From Saccharopolyspora_D taberi (GTDB lineage: Bacteria; Actinomycetota; Actinomycetes; Mycobacteriales; Pseudonocardiaceae), in the NCBI RefSeq assembly GCF_039534165.1, contig NZ_BAAAUX010000001.1, forward strand, positions 186,001-250,000: a stretch of 64,000 bases of DNA. The letters are read 5' to 3'. Below, one piece after another: positions 44,731 to 53,436 of the stretch. The notes under the pieces were generated by a model. The model was given only the letters and a program-made list of their open reading frames with translations. It had not been told where the DNA came from and did not search any database. How positions within the stretch are numbered: the first letter of the stretch is position 1; the number at the start of each line of letters is the position of its first letter. A program made the translations under genes and the position numbers.

Positions 44731-45920
44731 GACTGGTCCTTGTCGAGCTCGGCGAGGATTTCCGCGGTGTGCTGGCCGGGCAGCGGGGCGTGCCTGCGCA
44801 CCGAGGGCGGCGTGGCCGAGAACCCGGTCGGGATGCCGATCACGCGGTAGGCGCCCTCGCTCGGGTGCTCGGCGACGTCGAGCAGGTGCCCGTCGCGGAC
44901 GTAGTCGTCCTCGGCGGCGTCCTCCAGCCGCAGCACCGGGCCGACCGGGATGCTGTGCTTGGTGCACACCTCGATCCACTCGGCGGTGGTCAGCTCCGGC
45001 GTGACCGACTCGACCAGCTTCGTGATCTCCTCGCCGTGCCTGCGGGCGTCCAGGAACTCGCCGTTGACCCGCGGGTCCTCGGCGAGGTCGGGGCGGCCCG
45101 CGGCGTGGAAGAGGTCGCGGCAGTTCTGCGGGGTGTAGGGGATGATCATGGCCAGGCCGTCCTTGGTCGGCTTGGCCCGGTGGCCCTTCATCAGCGACTG
45201 CGGGAACCCGGTCGGCCCCAGCGGCGGCTCGAAGGTCCGGCCCTGGAGGTGTTCGACCAGGTTGAACGCCAGCAGCGTGTCGGCCATCGGGACCTCGACC
45301 AGCTGGCCGCGCCCGGTCGCCCGCTGGTGCACCAGCGCGGCCATCGCCGAGTAGGCGATCGTCAGCGCGGCCACCTTGTCGGCGAAGATGCTGGGCAGCA
45401 CGGCGGGCGTGCCGATGTCACCGGCCCGCTGGGCGAGGTCGATCAGCCCGGACGCGGCCTGCACGGTCTCGTCGTAGGCGGCGAGGTCGGCGCGGTCGGA
45501 GTCGGGGCGGAAGCCCTGGGCGTGCGCGTAGACCAGGCGCGGGTTCTGCTCGGCCAGGCTCTCGTAGTCCATGCCGAGCCGTTGCAGTGCGCCGATGCGC
45601 ATGTTCGTGATGAGGACGTCGGCGCCGCCGATGAGTTTGAGGGCCCGCTCGCGGTCGGCGTCGTCCTTGAGGTTGAGCGCCACGCTGCGCTTGTTGCGGT
45701 TGACGTTGAGGTTCAACGGCGTCATGCCGGGTGTGCGGTACGTCGTGCCGAAGCGCACGGTGTCCTTGGGGGACTCGATCTTGATCACGTCGGCACCGAG
45801 GTCGCCGAGGATCTGGGCGGCGTAAGGGCCCATCACGACGGTGGCCAGGTCGATGACGCGAACACCGGCCAGCGGGCCGTTCTCGGTGGCGCTCGGCACG
45901 GAATTCGTGGGCGCGGTCAT
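44727..45920 (-). CDS. Class III CoA-transferase (CaiB/BaiF family)
   Basis: A 397-aa CaiB/BaiF CoA-transferase, first gene of the operon. The N-terminal VIDLATVVMGPYAAQILGDLGADVIKIE motif region is typical; the catalytic Asp should be the one in the SGLIDLAQRAGD/ AYDETVQAASG region (around residue 155-175). These enzymes move CoA from succinyl-CoA or another acyl-CoA to a free acid, activating it without ATP. ATG 45920 has AGGAG upstream. The LysR gene precedes it in the same direction. Confidence 0.88.
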   Translation of the reverse strand: MTAPTNSVPSATENGPLAGVRVIDLATVVMGPYAAQILGDLGADVIKIESPKDTVRFGTTYRTPGMTPLNLNVNRNKRSVALNLKDDADRERALKLIGGADVLITNMRIGALQRLGMDYESLAEQNPRLVYAHAQGFRPDSDRADLAAYDETVQAASGLIDLAQRAGDIGTPAVLPSIFADKVAALTIAYSAMAALVHQRATGRGQLVEVPMADTLLAFNLVEHLQGRTFEPPLGPTGFPQSLMKGHRAKPTKDGLAMIIPYTPQNCRDLFHAAGRPDLAEDPRVNGEFLDARRHGEEITKLVESVTPELTTAEWIEVCTKHSIPVGPVLRLEDAAEDDYVRDGHLLDVAEHPSEGAYRVIGIPTGFSATPPSVRRHAPLPGQHTAEILAELDKDQS

Positions 45921-46047
45921 CACCACTCCTGAATCGGTGGAAAACAGCGTCGTCGCGGTTGGGCGGCGCTTTGTTTGCTTCGCTAACTACGCTACGAGCC
46001 GAATCAGGACCCTGGCAATCGATCTGCGCCACCAATGCGCGAACAAC

Positions 46048-46070
46048 GGCGTGACCGCAGCGGTCACGCC
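46048..46070 (-). terminator. Perfect inverted repeat at the lysR stop
   Basis: GGCGTGACCG and CGGTCACGCC (10 bp, loop CAG) straddle the lysR stop codon and are followed on the minus strand by GTTGTTCG. It may be a weak terminator or a regulator site upstream of the CoA operon. Confidence 0.45.
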
Positions 46071-46963
46071 GGTTCGGGCAGGATCTCCCGCGCGCGCTCG
46101 ACCAGCGCGGCCAGGTCGGACCCGGCGCGGTCGCGACGCCAGATCAGGCCGGTGGCCAGGGCCGGGTCGAAGTCGGCGAAGGGCAGCACGGTGGTCGCCT
46201 CGGTCCGGTAGCGCTGCATGCTGCTGCCCGGATCGAGCATGGAAATGGAGAAAGCGGAGCCGTTCGAAATGATTTCGGTGGTCGCCGCGTAATCCCCGGA
46301 ATTGAGCGTGATGGTCTTGCGGATGCCGGCCGCGGCGAGCCGGACCTTCAGCTGTTCGAAATAGGTGGGCACCATTCCGGGCGCCGGGAGGACGTAGGTG
46401 TGGTCGAGGAGTTCGGTCAGCGACACCGACTCCCGGCCCGCGAACTCGGCGCTGGGCACCACCGCGCCGAGCGGTTCCCGCATCACCTCCAGCACGTCGA
46501 CGCCCTCGGCGTGCACCGGGAGGCGGACCAGCGCGAGCCCCAGTTCGCCGCGCTGCACGGCGTTGAGCAGCTCGCCGGTCCCGCCGGGCCAGCGCTTGAT
46601 CTCGTAGTCGGGCGCCACCGCGCGTTCGAGCTCCTTGAGCTTCTCGCGCATCCGCGAGTGCAGCCCCGGCGGGATTCCGATGTAGACGGTCAGCTGCCGG
46701 GAGGAGGACTTCTCCCGCAGCCGCCAGGGAATGTCGTCGAACCGCCCGAGCACGTCCTTGGCGATGGGCAGCAGCGCGGACCCCGCGTCGGTGAGCCGGA
46801 CGCTGTGCGAGTCGCGTTCGAACAGCGCGGTGCCCAGCTCGTCCTCCAGGTCGCGCACCCGGCGGCTCAGCGGCGAGGTCGCCATGTGCAGGCCGCGGGC
46901 CGCGCGCGAGAAGCTCAGGTTCTCGGCGACGGCCACGAAGTACCGCAGGTGGAAGATCTCCAT
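46064..46963 (-). CDS. LysR-family transcriptional regulator
   Basis: A 299-aa LTTR. The winged HTH occupies ~1-60 (FVAVAENLSFSRAARGLHMA), and the periplasmic-binding-like effector domain ~90-295. It lies 143 bases upstream of the CaiB-headed operon in the same orientation rather than divergent, which is less usual for LysR regulators. It probably controls that operon in response to an acid or its CoA ester; the effector is unknown. Confidence 0.88.
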   Translation of the reverse strand: MEIFHLRYFVAVAENLSFSRAARGLHMATSPLSRRVRDLEDELGTALFERDSHSVRLTDAGSALLPIAKDVLGRFDDIPWRLREKSSSRQLTVYIGIPPGLHSRMREKLKELERAVAPDYEIKRWPGGTGELLNAVQRGELGLALVRLPVHAEGVDVLEVMREPLGAVVPSAEFAGRESVSLTELLDHTYVLPAPGMVPTYFEQLKVRLAAAGIRKTITLNSGDYAATTEIISNGSAFSISMLDPGSSMQRYRTEATTVLPFADFDPALATGLIWRRDRAGSDLAALVERAREILPEPA

Positions 46964-47051
46964 CGCCTGACCTCGGGGGAACGGTGCCGGAGTCCCGAGT
47001 GTACGCCGGGGCGTAGGCTCGAACCGTCACACGGATGTGAAGGATGAGCAC

Positions 47052-47426
47052 ATGCGGATCGGGGAGCTGTCCGAGCGCACCGGCACGTCCCGGCGGCTGC
47101 TGCGGTACTACGAGGCCCAGGGGCTGATCGTCTCGTCGCGGGCGCCGAACGGTTACCGCGACTACGACGAGGCCACAGTGGACCGCGTCATGCAGGTGCG
47201 CGGGCTGCTCGACGCGGGCCTGCCGACCCGGATCATCAAGCAGATCCTGCCGTGCCTGGACAAGCCGCGGATCATCCACTTCTCCGACGCCACCCCGGAG
47301 ATGCTCGCGACCTTGGAACACGAGCGCGACCGGATGTCCGACCGGATCGAGTGCCTCATCCGCAACCGGGACGCCATCGGCGAGTACCTGGATGCCGTTC
47401 GGGCAAAGCGGGCCGGGACTCCTTAG
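47052..47426 (+). CDS. MerR-family transcriptional regulator
   Basis: A 124-aa MerR protein. The N-terminal winged HTH is canonical (MRIGELSERTGTSRRLLRYY, then GYRDYDEATVDRV). The C-terminal coiled-coil (~80-120) is short and lacks the metal-binding Cys cluster; one Cys is at LPCLDKPR and one at IECLIRN. ATG 47052 follows AGGATGAG. It is divergent from lysR (88 bases between starts), so could share the control region. Ligand unknown. Confidence 0.88.
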   Translation: MRIGELSERTGTSRRLLRYYEAQGLIVSSRAPNGYRDYDEATVDRVMQVRGLLDAGLPTRIIKQILPCLDKPRIIHFSDATPEMLATLEHERDRMSDRIECLIRNRDAIGEYLDAVRAKRAGTP

Positions 47427-47463
47427 TGGTTCTCCCGCCCCGGAACGCCCGCGCCACAGAACC

Positions 47464-48003
47464 TCAGATGTCCCACACCAAGCACCCCTCGTCGTTCACC
47501 GCGGGCATCCAGTGGGCGAAAGGCATCCCGTTCTCCAGCGAATCCGCCGTGGCCGCGAGGAAATCGGCCAGCGACGGCCAGTCGCCGAGCCTGGTGTCGC
47601 CCTCGTGCCCGAACCAGCCCACCGCGCGGTGCCGGTCGAGGATCATCCCGTCACCGCAACCGTTGGCGGTGAACGGAACCCAGCTCGGGCTCCACCACTC
47701 GTAGCCGTCGGAGTCGTTCGCCAGCTGGATGCGGGTCCGCCTCCGGTGGTCGTGGGCGATCCGGTCCGCGGACAGCGGCATCTCACCACCGGGCAGGATC
47801 GCACCCGACCAGAGCTCCGCCCGCGCTCCGTTGTGGATCCCCAGCAGTGCGGCCAGATCCTCCGGGAACGGGAAACCGATGACCTCCTCCGCGGCCGCGA
47901 TCTCCGCCGCGGTGGCCGGTGGGTGAAGCGCGGCGTGGCTCGCGCGCGCGTTGGCGGCCAGCCAGTCCTCGATCCGCTGCCATTCCTGTTCGACTCGGCT
48001 CAT
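47464..48003 (-). CDS. SMI1/KNR4 (SUKH) family protein
   Basis: A 179-aa SUKH-superfamily protein: opening W-x-x-I-E-x-W-L, PATAAEIAAAEEVIGFPFPEDL, LLGIHNGAR, and WVPFTANGCGDGMILD near the C-terminus. Such proteins are often immunity factors against polymorphic toxins, but also free-standing regulators. No toxin gene adjoins it here; the neighbour is an ABC permease, 25 bases away. It is therefore called by family only. Confidence 0.85.
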   Translation of the reverse strand: MSRVEQEWQRIEDWLAANARASHAALHPPATAAEIAAAEEVIGFPFPEDLAALLGIHNGARAELWSGAILPGGEMPLSADRIAHDHRRRTRIQLANDSDGYEWWSPSWVPFTANGCGDGMILDRHRAVGWFGHEGDTRLGDWPSLADFLAATADSLENGMPFAHWMPAVNDEGCLVWDI

Positions 48004-48028
48004 GCGGGCATCCTGGCACCGGGGACCG

Positions 48029-48943
48029 TCAGCTCGTGATGTCCTTGCGGCCGAAGCGCCAAGCGGCCAGCAGCACGAACGCGGTGCCGTAGGCCAGGCC
48101 GGAGAACGTGCCGTAGGCCATCCCGCTCCAGTCGACGTCCGCCGACAACAGGTCCGTCCAGGCCCGCGAGTAGTGCGTCGGCAGGTACGCCCGCAGGTCG
48201 CCGAGCGCGGTGATCTGGTCGAGGATCTGCGACAGGATCGACACCAGCACCGCGCCGCCGACCGCGCCGAGCGGCGCGTCCGTGCTCACCCCCATCAGCA
48301 GCGCGAGTCCCGCGATCCACGTCAGGTGCACCGCCAGGTAGACGCAGGCGACCGCGAGCCGCAGCAGCGCTCCTGGCAGCGGGACCACATCACCGGTGGC
48401 GTTGACCAGATCGGCCCCGCCGTACCAGATCAGCCCCGCCGTCAACGCGACCGCGGGCAGCAGGACCAGCCCGAGCAGGGAGAGCAGCGCCGCCGTCGCG
48501 GCCTTCTGCCGCAGCAGCCTCCCGCGCGGAACCGGCGCGGCCACCAGGTACTTCAGGCTCGACCACGACGCCTCGCTGGCCACCGTGTCGCCGAAGAACA
48601 GCGCGACCATGACCACCAGCAGGAAGTTCGTCGACACGTACAGCGTGAACGAGGTGAAGTTCGCCCCGCCCGAGGTCGCCAGCTCCGCCAGACCCCGCGC
48701 CCGCGGCCTGCCGCCGTTGCCCAGCTCGAAGGCGAGCAGCACCAGCAGCGGCAGCAGCACCAGGAAACCCAGCGTCAACCGGGTCCGCCTGCGCCGCAGC
48801 TGCCGCGCCAGCTCGACCCGGAACGGCAGCGTGCGGTTGGCGCGGTAGCCGTCGACGCTGCCGTCCGGCTGGCAGGCGTGCCGCGGATCGGCCTTGACGA
48901 CGGCTGCGTCGGATTTGGCTGTCTCGGTCTCGGCCTCGCTCAT
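48029..48943 (-). CDS. ABC-2-type transporter permease
   Basis: A 304-aa permease with six spans (~57-75, ~105-122, ~150-172, ~185-205, ~215-240, ~280-298) and a cytoplasmic N-terminal segment of ~50 residues with a KADPRHACQPDG stretch. Its start overlaps the stop of the hydrolase-ATPase fusion (ATGA at 48940-48943), so the two form one exporter. The substrate is unknown. Confidence 0.85.
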   Translation of the reverse strand: MSEAETETAKSDAAVVKADPRHACQPDGSVDGYRANRTLPFRVELARQLRRRRTRLTLGFLVLLPLLVLLAFELGNGGRPRARGLAELATSGGANFTSFTLYVSTNFLLVVMVALFFGDTVASEASWSSLKYLVAAPVPRGRLLRQKAATAALLSLLGLVLLPAVALTAGLIWYGGADLVNATGDVVPLPGALLRLAVACVYLAVHLTWIAGLALLMGVSTDAPLGAVGGAVLVSILSQILDQITALGDLRAYLPTHYSRAWTDLLSADVDWSGMAYGTFSGLAYGTAFVLLAAWRFGRKDITS

Positions 48944-51810
48944 GCGCGCGCGTCCTCTCCGACCAGTTGCAGGAAGGCGTCCTCCAGCCGCCGCCGCGGC
49001 CCGACCCGGCTGACCAGCACCCCGGCGGCCACCAGCGCGTTGACCGCGACCGCCGCGCTGTGCCCGGCGAGATCGGCGTGCACCAGCTCACCTTCGGCGC
49101 TGACCCGGCCCAGGCCCTCGATGCGGCGCAGCGTCGAGACCGCCAGCTCCGGCGAGTCGACCACGAAGGTCACGTCGCCGTTGGCCCCGATGATCTCCTC
49201 GACCGTGCCGGTGCTGATCACCCTGCCCCGCTGCATCAGCACCACGTGCGTGCAGGTCCGCTCCACCTCCGAGAGCAGGTGGCTGGACAGCAGCACGGAC
49301 CGCCCGGTGGCGGCGTAGCGGCGCAGCACCTCGCGCATCCGGTGGATCTGCGGCGGATCCAGGCCGTTGGTCGGCTCGTCGAGGATCAGCAGCTCCGGCA
49401 GCCCGAGCATGGCCTGCGCTATCGCCAGCCGCTGCTTCATGCCCTGGCTGTAGGTGCGCACCTTGCGCTGCGCGTCCGGCCCGAGGCCGGCGATCTGCAG
49501 CACCTCGTCGAACCGGGCCTGCAGCATCGGCCTGCCGGTGGCCGCCCAGTAGTACCGCAGGTTGTCGATGCCGGACAGGTGCGGCAGGAACCCGGGCGCC
49601 TCCACCAGCGACCCGACCCGCGACAGCACCGGCGCTCCCGGCCGCGCCCGCCTGCCGAACAGCCGGATCTCGCCGGAGGTCGGCCGCAGCAGCCCCAGCA
49701 GCAGCCGCAGCGTGGTCGTCTTGCCCGCGCCGTTGGCACCGAGCAGGCCGACGATCTGGCCGCTCTCGACGCGCATCGACACGTCGTCGACGGCCGGATC
49801 TTCGCCCGCGTAGGACTTGGTCAGCCCCTTGATCACCAACGGCGTCTCGACGAGCGCGGGGTCGGCGTCGACGATGTGCCTGCGCCGCAACAGGGACAGC
49901 AGCCACGCCAGCACCGCGAGCACCAGGATCGCTCCGATGCCCAGCACCGGAGTCAGCGGCACGCCGGAGCTGGTGATCGGCGTGCCGCGCACCGACGGCA
50001 CCGACAGCTCCTTCTCGCCCGCGAGCGCGACGCGGTGCACCGCGGGCGTGGTCGGCGTCGCGTAGGCCTGGTCGGTGGAGGCCACCGCGAGTTCGAGCCG
50101 GTGGCCCTCCGCCAGCGCGTGCACGATCCCCGGCAGCGCCACCTCGACCTCGCGCTGGGTGCCGTCGGTCGGCAGATCGGTCAGGTGCATCGGCGAGACG
50201 GCGTTGCCCAGCAGCGTCCGCCGGTCGTCCGGGCCGACGTCGTAGAGCTTGGCGAACAGCACCGCGTCCCCGGTCGCGGGCTGCCCCGGCATCGCGGCCA
50301 CCGCGAGCCTGGTCCGCGGAATCCCGGTGACCACCAGCTGGTCGGTCACCGGCTCGGTGCGGAACACCGCGACCTGACCGGGCAGATCCCGCGCCAGCGA
50401 GCGGCCGAGACCGCCAGCCAGGTCCTGCACCTCCCCGGCACCGGGCAGCGAACTGGTCGACGCGGGTGTACCGCCCGGCGGGTTGACCACCGGCTGCGGC
50501 TGGCCGTGCAGCGGCAGCGAGAACCGCGGACTGCGCTCGGCGCCCACGCCGGGGTAGGCGGGCGCGGCGAAGGTGCGCACCGGGATCTCGCCGTTGCGGC
50601 GCGGTTTGCCCGCGACCTCGTAGTCGAAGCCGGTGCCCGGATCGACCGGGGGAGTCGGCGGCATGCCCGGTTCGGCAGGCTCGGTGACGCCGAGGTGGAA
50701 GGCGAACCAGTCGGCGATGCGCGACCGCAGCTCCGGGCCGGGCGGACCGCCGTCGTGGCCCCCGGCGTACCAGACGACCTTGACCTTCGTGCCCGCCGCG
50801 GCGATCTGCCGGGCGTTGGCGTCGGCCTGGTCCAGGCCGAACAGGGTGTCGCGGGTGCCCTGCACGAGCATCGTCGGGGCGCCGATCGAACCGGTCACGC
50901 GCTTGGGAGACACCGAATCCAGCAGCGCCAGCGTCTGCGGGCCCGCGCGGCCGGTCTGCGCGACCTCGGTGTAGGCGGCGCAGACCTCGGCGGTGAAGTT
51001 GCCGCAGGTGATCGGAGACGGCGGAGCGGGCTGGTCCTCCGCGCGCCTCGGCCCGTTCCGGTCGTCGGTCGGCGCCGGGGCGGCGCCCGCGGAGAACAGC
51101 AGACCCGCCCACGCCCGCTTGAACACGCCGTCGTCGCCGTAGGTGCCGCGGGCCGCGGTGTCCTCGGTGACCGGGCCGGAGGAAGCGGTGTTGGGGAGAA
51201 GGGCCTGCGTGAGGTCGTTGTAGGTCATCACCGGTGCCACGGCGTCGACCCGCGGATCGGATCCGGCCAGCAGCAGGCTCAGCGCGCCGCCGTAGGAAGC
51301 CCCGGTCACCCCGACGCGCGGATCACCGTCGTGGTCGCGCTGCACCTCGGGCTGGCGGGCCAGCCAGTCCAGCAGCTGGCGCGCGTCGGCGACCTCGTAC
51401 TCCGGCGAGTTCAGCGCGATCCGCCCGGTGCTGCGGCCGAAGCCGCGCGAGGAGTAGGTCAGCACGGTGAACCCGCGCGAGACCAGTTCCCTGGCCTGGT
51501 CGGCGACGGTGTTCTTGTCCCCGCCGAAGTCGTGCGAGAGCAGCACCGCCGGCGCCGGGGTGTCCGCGGGCGCGTAGAGGGTGAGGTCGATCTGGACCCG
51601 TTCCCCGCGTCCCGGCCCGTCGATCACGTCCAGCAGCGCCTCCCGCGGCGGCGCGGGCGCGGCCTCCGGACGTTCGTCGCCGGACCACAGGAACGCGCCC
51701 GCGACGACGCTCGCGACCAGGGCGAGGGCGAGCAGGACGAAGCGGTTTCGGCGACGGGGGGTCGGGGACACGGAACCGACAGTAGGTGAAGAGAGCGGCA
51801 CCAGTTTCAT
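48940..51810 (-). CDS. Alpha/beta hydrolase (S15/CocE-like) fused to an ABC transporter ATPase
   Basis: A 956-aa fusion. A signal-anchor (~23-43) leads to a peptidase S15-type alpha/beta hydrolase with a full triad: S172 (GASYGG), D321 (GTRD), H352 (GGHDGG). A jelly-roll domain (~400-600) follows, as in X-Pro dipeptidyl peptidases and CocE. A second span (~615-640) precedes a cytoplasmic ABC ATPase (~655-880) with Walker A LLGANGAGKTTTL, signature YSQGMKQR and Walker B LLILDEPTNGLDP. The hydrolase should lie outside, the ATPase inside. The coupled permease completes the transporter. Confidence 0.88.
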   Translation of the reverse strand: MKLVPLSSPTVGSVSPTPRRRNRFVLLALALVASVVAGAFLWSGDERPEAAPAPPREALLDVIDGPGRGERVQIDLTLYAPADTPAPAVLLSHDFGGDKNTVADQARELVSRGFTVLTYSSRGFGRSTGRIALNSPEYEVADARQLLDWLARQPEVQRDHDGDPRVGVTGASYGGALSLLLAGSDPRVDAVAPVMTYNDLTQALLPNTASSGPVTEDTAARGTYGDDGVFKRAWAGLLFSAGAAPAPTDDRNGPRRAEDQPAPPSPITCGNFTAEVCAAYTEVAQTGRAGPQTLALLDSVSPKRVTGSIGAPTMLVQGTRDTLFGLDQADANARQIAAAGTKVKVVWYAGGHDGGPPGPELRSRIADWFAFHLGVTEPAEPGMPPTPPVDPGTGFDYEVAGKPRRNGEIPVRTFAAPAYPGVGAERSPRFSLPLHGQPQPVVNPPGGTPASTSSLPGAGEVQDLAGGLGRSLARDLPGQVAVFRTEPVTDQLVVTGIPRTRLAVAAMPGQPATGDAVLFAKLYDVGPDDRRTLLGNAVSPMHLTDLPTDGTQREVEVALPGIVHALAEGHRLELAVASTDQAYATPTTPAVHRVALAGEKELSVPSVRGTPITSSGVPLTPVLGIGAILVLAVLAWLLSLLRRRHIVDADPALVETPLVIKGLTKSYAGEDPAVDDVSMRVESGQIVGLLGANGAGKTTTLRLLLGLLRPTSGEIRLFGRRARPGAPVLSRVGSLVEAPGFLPHLSGIDNLRYYWAATGRPMLQARFDEVLQIAGLGPDAQRKVRTYSQGMKQRLAIAQAMLGLPELLILDEPTNGLDPPQIHRMREVLRRYAATGRSVLLSSHLLSEVERTCTHVVLMQRGRVISTGTVEEIIGANGDVTFVVDSPELAVSTLRRIEGLGRVSAEGELVHADLAGHSAAVAVNALVAAGVLVSRVGPRRRLEDAFLQLVGEDARA

Positions 51811-52165
51811 CCAGACGCGGGGGAGTCGAAGACGCTATGAACCAGAGACCAAACAGCAACCGGGCAAGGCAGTTCTCGCCCGACCGGGTGAGGCCGCGCC
51901 GCATCCCCGCATGCGAACCGCGCGAGATCATAACCAGCCCGGTGCGCGTCCGATCAACACCGGAATCCACGGCGCGTCGGGGCGTCGGCGATGTGCTGCG
52001 GGGACGTGATCGAAGTGGCGAAATCACCGCCGCACCGCCGTGGGTGTGAAAGCCCCACCCTGCCGTTGCCACCCCGATGCGGGACTCGTAACGTCGCCGC
52101 GTGTTGATTTTCGGTGCCGATGGTCACCCCCGCTGGTGTCCGAGCCAGGACATAAGTGACAATCT
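51811..52165. other. Divergent spacer upstream of the TerC riboswitch
   Basis: No gene is supported. Frames here give only basic, low-complexity peptides. The region must hold promoters for the fusion gene (leftward) and the riboswitch-terC transcript (rightward). No further structure stands out. Confidence 0.5.
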
Positions 52166-52171
52166 TGGCAA

Positions 52172-52292
52172 GGTTGTGGAGGGGAGTATTCCTTCGCGAC
52201 GGCATCGTCATCACGGCACTCGTCAGCAGGTCCTGCCTGTGCGCGGGCCCGGTGCCGCCGACCGGCCGCTGGCCGGTGGAAGAGACCTCCGG
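52172..52292 (+). promoter_or_regulatory. yybP-ykoY manganese riboswitch
   Basis: The sequence contains the two conserved aptamer parts: GGAGGGGAGTATTCCTTCGC at 52178-52197, and GGTGGAAGAGACCTCC ending at 52290. P1 forms from GGAGG and CCTCC. Internal arms CGACGGCATCGTCATCACGG and CCGGTGCCGCCGACCGG region supply the docking stems. It lies 35 bases before the terC RBS, the typical location; binding of Mn(II) raises expression in this class. Confidence 0.85.
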
Positions 52293-52325
52293 TCCCCGGC
52301 GCATGCCCTGAACCGGAGGTGATCC

Positions 52326-53351
52326 ATGGGCGCCGACATGGTGTTGGCCCAGAACGTACAGCCCGCCGCGGTCGACACGATGCACGTTCCCTGGTGGGTG
52401 TGGGCCGCCACCCTTGGCGGGCTTGCCGTGCTGCTCCTGATCGACCTGGTCATCGTCGACCGCAAACCGCACGAGGTGACCACCTCCGAAGCGGCCAAGT
52501 GGGTCTGCTTCTACGTCGGCTGCGCGATCCTGTTCGGGATCGGTGTGTGGTTGTTCGGTGATGCGCACTTCGCGATCGAGTACTTCACCGGCTACATCAC
52601 CGAGTACTCGCTGAGCGTGGACAACCTGTTCATCTTCATGGTGATCATGTCCAGCTTCGCGGTGCCGTCGATCCACCAGCACAAGGTGCTGCTGATCGGA
52701 ATCCTGCTCGCGCTGGTGATGCGCGGCGTGTTCATCGCCGTCGGTGCGGCGCTGATCGCCAAGTTCGTGTGGATCTTCTTCGTCTTCGGCGCGTTCCTGC
52801 TCTGGACCGCGATCGGGATGGTCCGCAAGAAGGACGAGGAGGAGGAGTACAAGGAGAACGCGGTCGTCCGCTGGGTCCGCAAGCTCTACCCGGTCACCGA
52901 GGACTACCACGGTGCCAAGATGACCAAGAAGATCGACGGCAAGCGCTACCTGACGCCGATGTTCGTGGTCATCATCGCGATCGGCAGCGCCGACCTGCTG
53001 TTCGCGGTCGACTCCATCCCGGCGATCTTCGGCATCACCCAGGACCCGTTCCTGGTCTTCGCGGCCAACGCCTTCGCCCTGATGGGCCTGCGGCAGCTGT
53101 ACTTCCTGCTCGGCGGGCTGGTGGACAAGCTGGTCTACCTGTCTGTCGGACTGGCGGTCATCCTCGGCTTCATCGGCCTGAAGCTGATCCTGCACGCGCT
53201 GCACGAGTACCACCTGGTGCCGGAGTGGCTGGAGATCAACAACTGGATGTCGCTGGGCGTCATCGTCGTGGTGCTGGCCGTCACGACCTGGGCCAGCCTC
53301 GCCAAGGCGAAGAAGGACGCGGCGGAGGAAGCCGAGTCCGAACCCGCCTGA
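52326..53351 (+). CDS. TerC-family integral membrane protein (Mn exporter type)
   Basis: A 341-aa protein with nine or so spans. TerC signatures include the acidic span TEYSLSVDNLFIFMVIM and the second FAVDSIPAIFGITQDPFLVF, whose Asp residues are proposed metal ligands. A charged loop (KKDEEEEYKEN) and a C-terminal Lys/Glu tail are cytoplasmic. GGAGGTG precedes the ATG. The manganese riboswitch upstream indicates a Mn-export or metallation role rather than tellurite resistance. Confidence 0.92.
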   Translation: MGADMVLAQNVQPAAVDTMHVPWWVWAATLGGLAVLLLIDLVIVDRKPHEVTTSEAAKWVCFYVGCAILFGIGVWLFGDAHFAIEYFTGYITEYSLSVDNLFIFMVIMSSFAVPSIHQHKVLLIGILLALVMRGVFIAVGAALIAKFVWIFFVFGAFLLWTAIGMVRKKDEEEEYKENAVVRWVRKLYPVTEDYHGAKMTKKIDGKRYLTPMFVVIIAIGSADLLFAVDSIPAIFGITQDPFLVFAANAFALMGLRQLYFLLGGLVDKLVYLSVGLAVILGFIGLKLILHALHEYHLVPEWLEINNWMSLGVIVVVLAVTTWASLAKAKKDAAEEAESEPA

Positions 53352-53363
53352 CCCGTGTGGACC

Positions 53364-53393
53364 GGCGCCGCGGACCAACCGGCCCGCGGCGCC
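53364..53393. terminator. GC-rich hairpin between convergent genes
   Basis: GGCGCCGCGG (53364-53373) pairs perfectly with CCGCGGCGCC (53384-53393). It lies between the terC stop (53351) and the RES-gene stop (53437). The T-run is poor, so efficiency is uncertain. Confidence 0.55.
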
Positions 53394-53436
53394 GCTTCAC
53401 GTCCGGGGTGGATCCCCCAAGATCCAGCGATACGTT

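Noticed and set aside
47464..48003. Immunity gene of a polymorphic toxin locus
   Set aside because: No toxin, secretion or repeat cassette is adjacent; the SUKH family alone is not enough.
52326..53351. Tellurite resistance operon
   Set aside because: No other ter genes adjoin, and the Mn riboswitch points to manganese.
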